From the NCBI GenBank assembly GCA_034231615.1, contig CM067298.1:29766127-29830126 (forward strand): DNA of 64,000 nt. Reading direction: 5' to 3'. Origin of the DNA: Meghimatium bilineatum (lineage: Eukaryota > Mollusca > Gastropoda > Stylommatophora > Philomycidae). Position numbers and translations under genes: made by a program. This document shows, in pieces, positions 11,084-23,774 of this stretch. The notes below the pieces were generated by a model. That model was given only the letters and a program-made list of their open reading frames with translations. It made no database searches and was not told where the DNA came from. Every line of letters starts with the position of its first letter. The first letter of the stretch is position 1.

Positions 11084-11470
11084 CTTATGCGTTGGCTCTC
11101 AATTAATAATTACGAATTTCGTGTGATTTCTACCAGGAAGCGTGAAATACGTTGTGTTACCGTTCAATCTGTGCCATGTAGAACTAGCACATCATGTTTC
11201 GGCATGCTGTAAATGGAGGTGTGCTTCCATAATCTGTGACAGATTTCCCATCTGCCGCATGGAAATACATTTATTGACTGCGTATCGAATGTGTATCGAG
11301 ATGTGTATAACAGTGGATTTATCACCCAGTGTGCCCTTGGACTTTACAGGACAAAACATGTCCCAGTGTGGCTATCTCCGAGGATGTGGTAAGCAGGGAT
11401 TTAGACTTGGATCAACTACGTCTATCTCGCATAAAGTGTCCCATTGTTCTCGAGCTGAATATTGATGTAG
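11084..11470 (-). repeat. R1.2 element, partial
   Basis: The reverse complement matches the 3' half of the R1.2 family. The blocks are TTTCGTGTGATTTCTACCAG with GCGTGAAATACGTTGTG, and later ATCACCCAGTGTGCCCTTGG with ACAAAACATGTCCCAGTGTG. These correspond to blocks seen at 28380-28660. It lacks the family's 5' end. Confidence 0.6.
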
Positions 11471-11833
11471 TTACGATTTCCATTTGATTTTTCCGCCATT
11501 CTGTTTTGAACATGGCGCCATCCTCCCTCGATATGTTGCCCTTTCCTTGCACTTAATATGCTCACCTTATTTCTCCGGAGACTTGCTCTCGATGCTCGTG
11601 AGCATAGGATATGACAGCCCGGCAGTACAGGCCAGATGATGTCTTACTCTGCTGCGACAGCTGTGGAGAACAGAGGTGTCATTCAGAGATCGCGTTTATT
11701 CTGTGCAAACCAATCTCCTTCCTTCTCAATCTACACTATCCAGATACGATATATATAGTGTTAGCCAGACTGCTTCGCGCGAGCTTCCAATCAGTGTGTT
11801 TATAGGGTGCAACACTGGTGCTAGTACACATTA
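11471..11833. other. No gene recognised
   Basis: Unique-looking sequence with short (AT) runs between the R1.2 fragment and the minisatellite. Nothing identifiable. Confidence 0.4.
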
Positions 11834-12272
11834 GTTTTGGTACGGGAATGTGACATGAGTTTTGGTACGGGAATGTGACATGAGTTTTGGTACGATAATG
11901 TAACATTAGTTTTGGTACGGGAATGTGACGTGAGTTTTGGTACGGTAATGTAACATGAGTTTTGGTACGGGAATGTGACATGAGATTTGGTACGGGAAAA
12001 TGTGACTTGAGTTTTGGTACGGGAATGTGACATGAGTTTGGTACGGGAATGGGACATGAGTTTTGGTACGGGAATGTGACATGAGTTTTGGTGCGGGAAA
12101 ATGTGATTTGAGTTTTGGTACGGGAATGTGACATGAGTTTTGTGCGGGAAAATGTGACTTGAGTTTTGGTACGGGAATGTGACTTGAGTTTTGGTACGGG
12201 AATGTGACATGAGTTTGGTACGGGAAAATGTGACTTGAGTGTGACATGAGTACGCCAGTGTGACATGAGTTG
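11834..12272. repeat. Minisatellite, 25-bp unit, 16 units
   Basis: The unit GTTTTGGTACGGGAATGTGA-CATGA is repeated 16 times (11834 to about 12237), followed by a decayed tail. Most units are 24-25 bp. A variant with three extra bases (GGGAAAATGTGACTTGA) recurs about every third to fourth unit in the second half. The minus strand is open for up to 192 codons, only because the unit lacks stop codons in these frames. Confidence 0.95.
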
Positions 12273-13574
<1,302 letters not shown>

Positions 13575-13619
13575 CTAAAACCAAAAGACTTCGTGTGTCT
13601 GATCCTTAGTATATGCTCC

Positions 13620-14175
13620 TAATGCGGGATAAAATACCAGACAGTGAAGAACTGATTAATTCTAAGTCTGTAAGCATACAGACATTGTTGATGACGGCGT
13701 ATACATACTGGGCAAGACACGTGGTCCGCATGATAGATAATCACCTACCAAAATAAAGATGGTATATGAAGAACTCTAGACTGGCTCCCTCAAGCCCGAG
13801 GGACAGAAGAATCGTTTTAAAGACACTCTTCATACATCACTGACTCACTTCAAAATAGTCAAAAAAATCATGTGAGAATCTTGTACAACACAGATCCGAC
13901 TGGCATCGCAGAATCAAGAGTGGTGCAGCAGCTGTAGAGAACCTCGGATATCAAGCCGCGCAACAAAAACGCGTTACAAGAAAGGCAAAAGCTGCTCAAT
14001 GTCCTACAGACTCCTCCCACAATATGCTCGGAGTGTTGTAGACAATTCCAGGAAAGCATGGGACTCATTTGTCACAGTCAGGCACACCGCAGACATCATC
14101 ATCTTCAGCACCATCCCAGTTGAGCTGAATGGTCATCGTCGACTTCGACGGACGAACAACACATATGCTCCTAGA
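13620..14175 (+). mobile_element. LINE 3' coding tail with C2H2 knuckle
   Basis: Frame pieces read YWARHVVRMIDNHLPK, SPRDRRIVLKTLF, HRSDWHRRIKSGAAAVEN, QKRVTRKAKAA, and then, in another frame, CSECCRQFQESMGLICHSQA. This is the collinear tail of the animal LINE type seen at 4530-4904: an RWTGHVVRMxDNRLPK block, a KKRFKDTLKxSL block, a WRxxIxxGA block, a basic stretch, and a C2H2 knuckle ending GLICH. The 3' untranslated part ends in GTCGACTTCGACGGACG at 14139-14155. The copy is 5'-truncated and frameshifted. Confidence 0.7.
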
Positions 14176-15244
14176 ACTGTGTACCAATCGGGACTAAATT
14201 TTACAGTTACTATTTATGACACTGCCGACTTAACGCCTTTAACAATTTTAAATGTATTCATTTTGTGGTGGTTTTTTCCCTTAAAAGCAATATATTAATT
14301 TTCTGTGAGAATAAAGGAAACGATAGCCATTTATACCCTTTAGACAACAGTTCGTAACATTGTGACGTTATTTTTCGCGGTAAACATACAATGATATGAT
14401 AATCACAACAAATACATCACTGGTTTTCATAGATCAGTTAGTAGTGTCATGTTCTATTAGCTGTCACAAGTTTCTCACCACCGAAATATTTTTTAAACCA
14501 AGCAAATTATCATGTTTTCATCTTCATCAGCAAGGTATCAATCAGACATTTGTTAAATTATTTTTTTTATCCCATTAGGTACTTTCTTGCCATGCTATGG
14601 TGACAATAGTATCAGACTTGTGTTGTATCTCTCTGGGGTGCAAGGTAATAACTAAGAGCTTAAATTATGACATAGAATTCCCGATGTAAGTGGCTGAAAC
14701 TGTAGCTGGTGCTGTATTTGAATTTCTGCTTGCTTGCATTAAAGTTAGAAGTCCCGCAAATCGTTAACCTCATTCTAGACTAGAAGTCGGCAGCCCTCTA
14801 TGGTTCGAGGGCCAGATTTAGTTTAGCTGTTATATATTAAATTAAGTCAATATTTTCTATGCAAGAGTTTATTTATTTATGGAACATATCTATATATGTC
14901 TATATGATATCTATAGAAATTAATAATAGAAAGCCTTTCGGTCTTCAACTTATTTGGGTACCGGGTTCTTCGCCCTTAAGTGACTTAAAACTACATCAAC
15001 ACAAAATTGTAATCCTCTAAATGTTACACCTGATGTCAAGTGCTGACGATACTTCTTATCACTCTTCTCTTTTGAGGATACATTTAAAGGCACGCAATAT
15101 TAAACTCATACATTTATATTTCATACCCGGGCTACGCCGAGTCTTACAGTTAATATTATAAGTAATCATTGAAGCATATCGTGTACAAGACATTGTTTTT
15201 CATTATTGTTGAATATTTGTACATCACTAATATCGTATCGCCAG
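14176..15244. other. No gene recognised
   Basis: AT-rich sequence without identifiable coding capacity or repeats. Confidence 0.4.
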
Positions 15245-15430
15245 ATCAATGTAGACAGTGGACATTCTAACAATAAGTTCGAGCGCGCTGTGTTTGCAGA
15301 ATGAGCCCACTAACTTCTGCATATTAACAGAATGAAGCCCAAGAACGGAATGCGTTGTGTCATGATTTACATATTTGCCGCGATATCTGCCCCTTTTGGC
15401 CAGAGACATTCGATTTCAGCATGACTACTG
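15245..15430 (-). repeat. SINE-like unit (family B), minus strand
   Basis: It contains AGAACGGAATGCGTTGTGTC, ATGATTTACATA, GCGATATCTG and GATTTCAGCATGAC in the same order as the unit at 8201-8345. Confidence 0.6.
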
Positions 15431-16255
15431 TGTATTTTTTATTATTTATGGGATATGACAGGCAACCTCTCCTTAGTCACTGTGTTACGACATGCATGAC
15501 ATGTCATAATGTTGCTATTTATTAAAATAATTTTACGAACGGTCAACACGGAGGCATGCTCTCCATATCGAGACTTCAATAACACTTCCAGAAACTATGA
15601 TTTATGTTTTGTATAACCAGTTGAGATGCACGTGATGTCTATAAATAAAATAAAGGCTTGTATATTGAACCAACATACAACCCACATAAATAACATTGTT
15701 ATACATCGGCATATAACTAAACAATCTTTGCATTATTTCAGTCTTACCTGACTCCCCCCCCCCCAACTCCCAGTAGTTGTATCGTTGATTACTCGCCAGC
15801 CAGCTCTAAATTTGTCTCGCTAATTAAATTCCTGTTATTTGATCGTTAGTTTAGACACGCGTAGGACAGACGTTTCAATTTTAAAAAATTGATATTTCTA
15901 AAACTAGAAAAATATAACGTGTTATTGCACCCATCACACACTAATACAAACATAACCAATACAGCTTTAAAATGTGAATTTAAGGGTGTAAAATGTGTCA
16001 TTAATAGTACAAATGTACATAACATGGAAAAACAAATAACTTGCAAACATTAAAAACGTATGAGCACAAAGGCGATACACATGAATTAACACAACAAAAT
16101 AATATATGTATGCAAAAAAAAAATAAACTTTACTCACAAAAACACAACCAAAAATCTATATACTTGAACTAACACATTAAAACAACTATACACTCAAACA
16201 CAACCAAAAAATTATCAATATGCCTACACACAATCAAACACTTAAACACACACAC
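15431..16255. other. No gene; low-complexity A/C-rich tract
   Basis: From about 16080 to 16250 the sequence is a loose A/C-rich tract with repeated ACACAACCAAAAA motifs. It ends in (CTT)n, which is the tail of the LINE that follows on the minus strand. Nothing coding is seen. Confidence 0.5.
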
Positions 16256-17562
16256 TCTTCTTCTTCTTCTTCTTCTACTTCTTTCGTTCACTTGAAACAT
16301 GTCTATATATGTGGTTCTGGCTCCTTAATAAACTCACGGTCTTTTAATGGTTCATACAGTGGCCCATAAAGCTTTGATTCCAGTGTTGTTTCCTCTGGCC
16401 ATAAGTCTGCCTCAGCGTTTCCTACTCAGAACAATCTTGAAGTAGGCCTATATGCTTGGCGCTCTGTGCTGCCTGTCCACATGTACACATGGCTGTGTTG
16501 CCAATCTTGAACTTTGTGTACATGTGACTGCGGAGTCGGTTGTGTCCTGTTCTGAGACATAGAATTATAACTTCTGATTTGTTCATTATGTGATAGTCAT
16601 CTTGTTTTAGTGTTTGTTGCTTTCTTATTGACTTGATCATCTTTTTTTTTCTGATGGTATGTGATTGGTACATCTGGCTGGTCTTCGGCAGCACCTTCCT
16701 TAGTCAGTTGGTCTGCGTTTTCATTTCCTGGTATTCCACAGTGAGAGGGTATCCGGTACAGACGTTAATGGAATGTCAACTTCAGGTAGGTCTGTAAGTT
16801 GTCTACGGAGTCATTTAGCTTGGCGGATAAAGCTGCTTCTTTTCAGTCGCCCCATCGCAAAGATTTTGAAATCTTTCCTTCATTGGATGACTTGACAAAC
16901 ACTGAAACTTTTATGCTTGACTTGGCACTAGTGTCTCTGCGTTCGCCGTGTGTTTGCATTCTTGCAACTTTCTGCATCTCTACTATGGGTGTTGATTTCA
17001 TTGCTCCCATTATCCTATGCGCCTGATTTTGCACTTTATCTATTTCTTGTAATGTGGTGTTTGATGCAGGACACCACGCAGCTGAACCATATTCCATGTG
17101 TTATCTTATGCTTAGCTAGTACACTTTACTGAGTATATTCCCACTGGCTCCCCACGTGGTTCTACTTAGTTTTCTCAGGATAGCTAACTTCATCCTGGCT
17201 TTTGTTATTGCTTTGTTTATGTGCTGTTTCCATGTCCGCTTATCATCAAAAGTAACTCAAAGGTATTTGGGTTGTTTGTCTTCTTTCAAAAACTCTCCAT
17301 CTATCTTGATATCACCGGCTTTTTGTTTTGGTGAGAGGGTAAAGAGTGTAGTGCTGCACTTATCTGTGTTAACGCTTTCGCACAATCCATTTGTCATATT
17401 GTTAAGGCATCAATAGCTTTTGTATGTGTATAGTGGCCACTGTCGCATGTTCTTCCGTACACCAGATCACCAGGTCGTCAACATACATTGTCACTTTGAT
17501 CCCGTGTGGTAGTTCGGTAATTAGGTTATGGATGTAAACCAAGACAAGTGTGGGCAGAAAAA
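16256..17562 (-). mobile_element. LINE N2, 5'-truncated copy
   Basis: Read on the minus strand from 17562, it encodes the end of a reverse transcriptase: LVYIHNLITELPHGIKVTMY then VDDLVIWCTE, in which the usual YADD is YVDD. The family's 'YLGVTFD' region and the thumb follow (MEYGSAAWCPASN, KVQNQAHRIMGAMKSTPIV). A C-terminal CLRTGHNRLRSHMYTKFKIG and a cysteine block (CTCGQAAQSAKHI) come next. The 3' end is GACATGTTTCAAGTGAACG followed by a GAAGAAGAAG tail at 16258-16300. RNase H motifs between thumb and tail are decayed. Several frames are needed, so it is dead. It lies head to head with LINE N1, which starts four bases to its right. Confidence 0.8.
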
Positions 17563-17565
17563 AGC

Positions 17566-20475
17566 CTTTCCACGGAAAACAACATATAATTAAAAGCTGT
17601 CTTAGCCAAACTTAAGCAAAACAATACAATTACAATCACATGGAAAAGCTGACATGAAAAAAAAAACAGAATTTATCCTTCGATAAAGAGTGTAGAAAAC
17701 TATGAAAAATAACAAAAATGCTCAATAATGAAGAGAGCAAAACAGCACCATTGGTTATAGAGATTGTGGAGAAGTACTCACGGGAAAGAAAACGTACAAA
17801 TCACTTTACATAGCACTACCAAAGTATTGCCTGCTATGATGTTGATAAAAATAGAAGAGTAGTAAGAACAGAACTACGGAAGATCGAAAAAGAATACAGA
17901 GAAGACAAGCAAGAGGTCATAAATATGACATTCACAATTATTGAATTAAGCAAAGAACTATCAGTATTAATATTTAGGAAATCACCTGGCCTAGACGGCA
18001 TCCGAAATGAACTGCTAATTCATCCCGGATCATTAGAAAAACAATAAATTAATTAAAAATTTCAAATTGTTGGAAAAGAAGTCTTAGTACTATAGATGTG
18101 GAAAACTCCAATAATGATAACTATTCACAAGAAAGACAAGACAAAAAAACAAGGTGGGTATTTTTCGCCCTATAAGTCTGAACAGTTGTCTTTGCAAGCA
18201 GATGGAACGCTTTGTACACACAAGAATGATGTGGTTTCTATTTTTTTTTAAATTCTGCTAAATCAGCAAGCTGGCCTCAGAAAGTGTAGATCAACAGAAA
18301 GACCAAATCACACTAATTGCCCAGGAAGTAGAGGGTGTTTTCCAAGAACAAAAAACATACAACAGTGGTGTGGGTAGACATGGAAAAGCCGTTGACTGTG
18401 TATAGAAAGATGGACTCCTTCTTAAACTGCAGTGAAACAATGTGAGTGAGCACATGTACTGTTAGACACTACCTGTACAACCAAAAGACAGTAGTCAAAC
18501 TTGGAATGAAGCACGGCACAAAGAAACTCTTCAGGCATGGAGTACCACATGGAGACGTTCTATTCCCCATTTTGTTCCTTATATTTAGAACCATATTGAC
18601 CAAATTCTCTCGCGAAAAATAAATGCTGCCATGTATGCACATGATCTGGCAATATGGTGCAGTGGCGAGTGAGTGAGCGCAACGAAAATAGGGTTGCGAG
18701 AAACTATGGACAATTTGGCAAAGTGAACAGACAAATGGGCCATGTCTATCAATGCTAAAAAAAAATGCATACACCATCTTCAGCATTTCCACCATACCAC
18801 AGAAAATTTCACTATTTAAAAAGTGCCAAACACTGCCAAAAGATGAGATAACCACATACCTTGAAGTCACTTTTTTACCCTAGACTTAGTGAAAACAGCA
18901 CATCGACAAGTGCCAAACAACAGGCCCAATGAGAACAGCACTGCTTAAAAAAAACTGGCTGGAATATATTGGGGAGCAGATGGGAACATTCTAAGTAGAG
19001 CATACACCGGAGACGTAAGACCAACTTCGAAATACGGAATGTCAACATAGGTCACTGCAGCAAAAAGCATCACTCAAAATATCTCAAAGATACACAACCG
19101 CAATCTCAGAATTATAACAGGAGGTATGAAAACTACCCCATTCACAGAAATGGAAGCATGCACGGATTTGCCATCAGTGGAAGAGAGAAGAAATGAAAAA
19201 CAAATCCTCACACAGTATGCAAAGTTCAAATGTTTGAAGAGTCATCAAATTAACTAAAGACTAAACAGACCTACAAAAGAGCATCTGATAAGAAGTAGAT
19301 TCTTACACTTCGTAAAACAGCTTCAGAAATCCGTCATAAATATACATATACAAAACCTAATACCACCTTTTTTACATACCCAAACTAGGACAAGAAAAAT
19401 TTCCCAAGAATTACAAATATAAATAATCAAAATATCGGAGGATGTCCAACAAAATGGAAAGTGCTGCAGTAACCAGACAAATAAGAGGTAAATACGAAGT
19501 TAAGTACACATGTTAAAAAATTATAGAATTATAGATAGTATAACCAGGCACTATTTCAAAAATGGAAAGTCAAATGCAAGCTCTAAAAGAGACAAATAAG
19601 AACCACATACAGACATCCTACCCAAAGGATATATGCCCACATGTATATGCAGAAGGATAAGAAAAAGAAGCGGTATTTGATGAAGGAGCAGGAATATATA
19701 TAATAACATCAGAAGGAAAAAAAATCGAAAAATATATACCCACAGACAAATATTCCACAAACTTCGAAACAGAAATGTAAGCTGCAACACAGTCAGCTAA
19801 AATGCACATATATTGTTTGCCAAGCCACAGCACACATGTTATCTTTCTAGCTAATGTAAAATCGGTGTTACAAGCACTAAATGATTCAAAGAACATGAGC
19901 ATGCATAAACTCATGCCATGCTTACTACTCCTCGATACTACTACCACAGAAACAGTACTGCAGTTGATCCCCAGTCTCTGTGGCATACTCGGAAATGAAA
20001 AGGCTGATCTTCCGACAAAGAAAGTTGGATCACAGGAACACATAGAAAATGATATTGCATACTATGGATGTAAGAGTATAATAAAAGCTGAATTTAAGAA
20101 AAAGTGGAACCAGATGCACTCAACTGCAGATTCAATTGACCGCTACCACCAAATATCACGAATAAACCATTATCTTCAAACTACGAACTAGCCATAACAG
20201 ACTGAGAAGTCACATGTTCAGAAAGATAAAGATGGCGAGGCAGACCTGTGCAACTGTAGACTGAGCCTATACACTGCAGAACACATTCTTCATGCATGAC
20301 AATTCTACCAAGAATAGAGGAGAAAACATTACCTACTGAGACGACACTACTCCCAAACCTGAGGGGTTCCATGGATAACCTGAAGTGAATTGTACAGTTC
20401 ATTGAAGCTGTTGGCACTGTAACCTGATAACTAACTGAACATCGACGAAGAAGAAAACGAAGAACAAACATAAAG
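17566..20475 (+). mobile_element. LINE N1, copy 2 (5'-truncated, decayed)
   Basis: It is collinear with the better copy at 48875-53129. Both begin in the linker before the RT (CCACGGAAAACAACATAT...), then carry the FRKSPGLDG-like, HGVPHGD-like and 'MYAHDLAIWC' blocks (the usual YADD reads YAHD here, about 18630-18660). The thumb, RNase H pieces (around 19840-20040: FLANVKSVLQALND, GILGNEKADLPTKK) and the LRNSHMFRK/CRLSLYTAEHIL tail follow. The RNase H loop GNEKAD is readable at 19992-20010. Many stops and frameshifts separate the blocks. A separate insertion of about 106 bp sits at 19418-19523. The end is a GAAGAAGAAAACGAAGAAC tail, followed by a minisatellite. Confidence 0.8.
19418..19523 (-). 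mobile_element. Short insertion of the TATAAATAACC family
   Basis: This 106-bp piece interrupts LINE N1 and matches 33104-33200 and 34329-34428: TATAAATAATCAAAATATC, GGATGTCCAACAAAATGG, GTGCTGCAGTAACC. The LINE resumes with AGAATTATAGATAG, and AGAATTAC also precedes the insert, consistent with a decayed target duplication. The constant end is TATAAATAA, and the other end varies between copies. Confidence 0.65.
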
Positions 20476-20499
20476 ACAGGAATCTATGAAAAAAGTACG

Positions 20500-20896
20500 T
20501 TGAAGACCGTACCTGCAATCATTGATGATGTATGTCCTGGGGGTGGCACTAATGACAGATTGACTAGATTTCTCTGGTTGAAGACTGTACCTGCAATCAC
20601 TAATTATGTATGTCCTGGGGGTGGCACTAATGACAGATTCACTAGATTTCTCTGGTTGAAGACTGTACCCCCTTGCAATCACTAATGATGTATGTCCTGG
20701 GGGTGCTAATAAATGACAGATTCACTAGATTTCTCTGGTTGAAGATCGTACCTGCAATAATTGATGATGGATGTTTCGGGGGGGGGGGGGGTGCTACTAA
20801 ATGTCATTCACTAGATTTCTCTGGTTGAAGACCGTACCTGCAATCCCTAATGATGTATGTCCTGGGGGCTGCACTAATGACAAATTCACTAGATGT
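20500..20896. repeat. Minisatellite, 76-86-bp unit, 5 units
   Basis: Units begin TTGAAGACCGTACCTGCAAT at 20500, 20578, 20656, 20739 and 20825. They contain GATGTATGTCCTGGGGGTGG and ACTAGATTTCTCTGG. One unit has its G run expanded to about a dozen (about 20778-20791). The array directly follows the LINE N1 tail. Confidence 0.95.
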
Positions 20897-21334
20897 CCCT
20901 TGTCATCCTATATTGATTACTTTTCTACTGCGCATTCTTTCAAACTCTCATGTAGCTACAATAATATGCGCCAAAGTTATAAAACAACTGCCCCCTCCTC
21001 ACCACCTCCCTTTTCAGTCCATGACAGTCGCGAAATACTATCAAGTGTTTGGCTATTGAACTCTGTATTCTTGCAGACGATCACAATTTTCTTAAATGGG
21101 TTGTCTCACTTTAGTAGGTAAAGTTGCCTTTATTTATGTCATGAAAGCCGATGACTCTCTCTCTCAAACTACAAATGGGACCAGAGACTGGTGTCATTTT
21201 TCTGCGATCGATCTCGCAGAACAACCAAAGTTCATATTTTCTTCTGTACATGTATGTTACTTCTCACTCGACTACGTAGGCCTATATCCCACATACATTT
21301 TCCTCTATAAACTAAAGTAGTGGTTCTCATCCTG
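20897..21334. other. No gene recognised
   Basis: Unique-looking sequence between the minisatellite and a SINE-like unit; nothing identifiable. Confidence 0.4.
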
Positions 21335-21567
21335 CTCCATAAGACCACCTACCCGCCCTTGTGTTGCCGGGGCCCGAAAGGGGAGCAAACAATAGCATCA
21401 CTGTTTACCTTCCACGCATGTCATAAAAGGCGACTAAGGAGGTTATGGGATGGAGTTGGCTGTCCCATCCCATATAGGGTCAGTGACCCAAAGTCATGCT
21501 GAAGTCGGATGTGTCAGGCTGAAATGCGCAGATATCGCAGCAATGCTGTAAACCATGATACAACGCA
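21335..21567 (+). repeat. SINE-like unit (family B with extended head)
   Basis: It holds GAAAGGGGAGCAAACAATAG, TTTACCTTCCACGCATGTCA, GGCGACTAAGGAGGTTATGG, CAAAGTCATGCTGAAGTCGG, ATGTGTCAGGCTG, GATATCGCAGCAATGCTG and AAACCATGATACAACGCATT. The reverse order is seen at 35225-35440. It is cut off by the 3' side of the R1.2 copy at 21568. Confidence 0.6.
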
Positions 21568-22536
21568 TTTGCCAAACACGTCAGCGGTCTGGAGTTTGAC
21601 CTGTGCATTTCTCACGCACTCGCCTCGCCTGCTTGAGATGGCCTTCCCATCCATCGTCAAGCGCTTTCTGTGTATTTTGACTCTTCACCATTGCGTATAT
21701 TACCCAGAGACAGGTTGAATACGAATCTTGGGCGGGGGGCTTTGTGGTGGACGCTTGGGTACTGAACCCAATTCCCTCTGTATGAGTCGTTGTGGTAACG
21801 GCCTACAGTCGAGTTGGGCTAGGTTTGCAATGTCGTTAGAAACTTGCGCCCCCACTACGTTGCCCCCAGTGTCAAAATTTCGAGTCTCAACACTGCTTCC
21901 GTCAGACATTTGAACAATGCGCTCCCCAACATTTGTTCAGTGCTTGTCCTATGTGCAATGGGGAACTGTATCCAGAGCTTTTTTCCATACCCAGGAGTGC
22001 ATGTTCAAGTTGGCGTATCCAATTCTTGAGTCATGACTTCTACTCTGAATGGGGTCAATTGTGATGGGATATGTCGGCTTCTGTGTGTTCTCGAGCATGA
22101 ACAGCACTTCCGCCAGTCGGTCACATGCTATGTCGTTGTGCCACTAAATTCGATTCACCTACACTGTGCTGCCCTCTAGCGTGTGTTTTTACATGTGGTG
22201 TACTCATCACTGTATGTTAGGGACATTTACATTGCCGCCCCTCCAATGTTTCTGCTTTTTAAGCCGACCAGGTCGGAAAGCACAGATGGTTTGAATATGT
22301 TGGATGTGATGGTGTAGAGGCTTCTGAGATATTTCCTGTCTCTCTGCAGGCAATTCTCATTCCATCTACAGCATACTCCTCCACGAACACGGGCCTAAAA
22401 GTATTAGCCAGGAATACAACTAGAGCCGCTGTATCTCTGTTTCCATGGTGCACCACGAGGAGGAACTATTTAGGCTCTTGGTTATCCGATAACCCTGGGT
22501 CCGCACAAGAGCAATGCGAGACCTTTTGCACCCCTG
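21568..22536 (-). repeat. R1.2 element, minus strand
   Basis: The 5' end of the family (GGGGTGCAAAAGG, then CGCATTGCTCTTGTGCGGAC) lies at 22500-22536. The order matches the copy at 39310-40432 throughout, for example GAACACGGGCCTAAAAGT and CAGGAGTGCATGTTCAAGTT. The 3' module differs from the plus-strand copies at 23775 and 27525, so it belongs to the same subfamily as 39310-40432. Confidence 0.75.
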
Positions 22537-23214
22537 GTTTTGGGTATAGTTTGGCCTGAGATAGGACTGTTAACTCAAATGCGAAGTCCTTTCTTATAAC
22601 ATTCACACAAAGTCACATATTTGTGATTCTTCGCTTAACCAATTGACCCAGGCAACACGATAGTGTCCTTCAAATAGTCTACCTGCGTTGTGTAGTTTCT
22701 GTAAACTACAAAATATATATGATTTTCTTTGATGGAAGAGGGGAGTATTAGGAACATGTTACCGAATGTGTTTCGTTATGCTAACCCGTTCCATGCTATT
22801 CCACTATTTACACTAAATTAAATATTCACAACATCAAAGTTCTTGTGGGTCTACTGATTCTATTTTAGGAATCACTGGGGTTAGCTGTTGGTTATTGAAG
22901 ATAGATATATTAACCTATCCGTTAACATGCGTGGTTGCGCCCTGATCGACCTAGGACTTAGGTACTTGTTTAGCTATAATGCAAAGGCATTTTTTTTAAT
23001 GCAATAAACTAGGCCAAACATTCGCTGTATGGCAGTTGGAGGCTTGTTTATGTCCCGGCTTGGCACAGAGCCCAAGTTTGCGCGTCTGCTGGTATTGGAG
23101 GCAATGTGGTGGATGATGCAACAGTCTGGCTATGAACTTTGCAACTTATGTATGTTAATAACAAACGATCGTAAGAAATGTTCAAATATGTTGAACAGGA
23201 TATTCAAAGACACA
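22537..23214. other. No gene recognised
   Basis: AT-rich sequence between the R1.2 copy and the assembly gap. Nothing identifiable. Confidence 0.4.
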
Positions 23215-23314
23215 NNNNNNNNNNNNNNNNNNNNNNNNNNNNNNNNNNNNNNNNNNNNNNNNNNNNNNNNNNNNNNNNNNNNNNNNNNNNNNNNNNNNNN
23301 NNNNNNNNNNNNNN
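23215..23314. other. Assembly gap (100 N)
   Basis: Exactly 100 N, the usual placeholder for a gap of unknown size. Left and right neighbours may not be adjacent in the genome. Confidence 0.99.
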
Positions 23315-23369
23315 ACATCCACGCACTTGAATTTTTTAAGCATTCGCTCTCACACTGGTTCTATCTTGC

Positions 23370-23475
23370 AGCAGACTAGTGCTCCTACCAAATTTCCAGC
23401 GGGATGTAGACCAGAGTTCGTAGATGCATTGTCGTTGGTTTATTTGCGTCAATGTCCTGATACATCATTCTGGCG
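23370..23475 (-). repeat. SINE-like unit (family A), partial
   Basis: GACTAGTGCTCCTACCAAAT, TTCCAGCGGGATGTAGACCA and GGTTTATTTGCGTCAATGTC match the reverse complement of family A. Confidence 0.6.
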
Positions 23476-23774
23476 GCGGTAATTAATACGTTTATTGTTT
23501 TTAATATATCCACTGAACGAAGTCAGTCGTCCGTAGCCATATTACTAGTGGGTCACCCCATACGTAGCTTTGTAACTGATTCACTTGCTCAAGCTGAAAG
23601 CTAATAACGAGTTAATTGCTTGACCTTTTTACCGTTGTCTGTGTCGCTATGGCCATAGCCAAGGACGCCCGCGAAGTACATGTAAATTAGTATAATTTCA
23701 ACCTGCTGCTGAGAAAATAGTTGCTATCACGAACGCTTCATGTTTACAGATTCATATCAGATATATGCGGTGAG

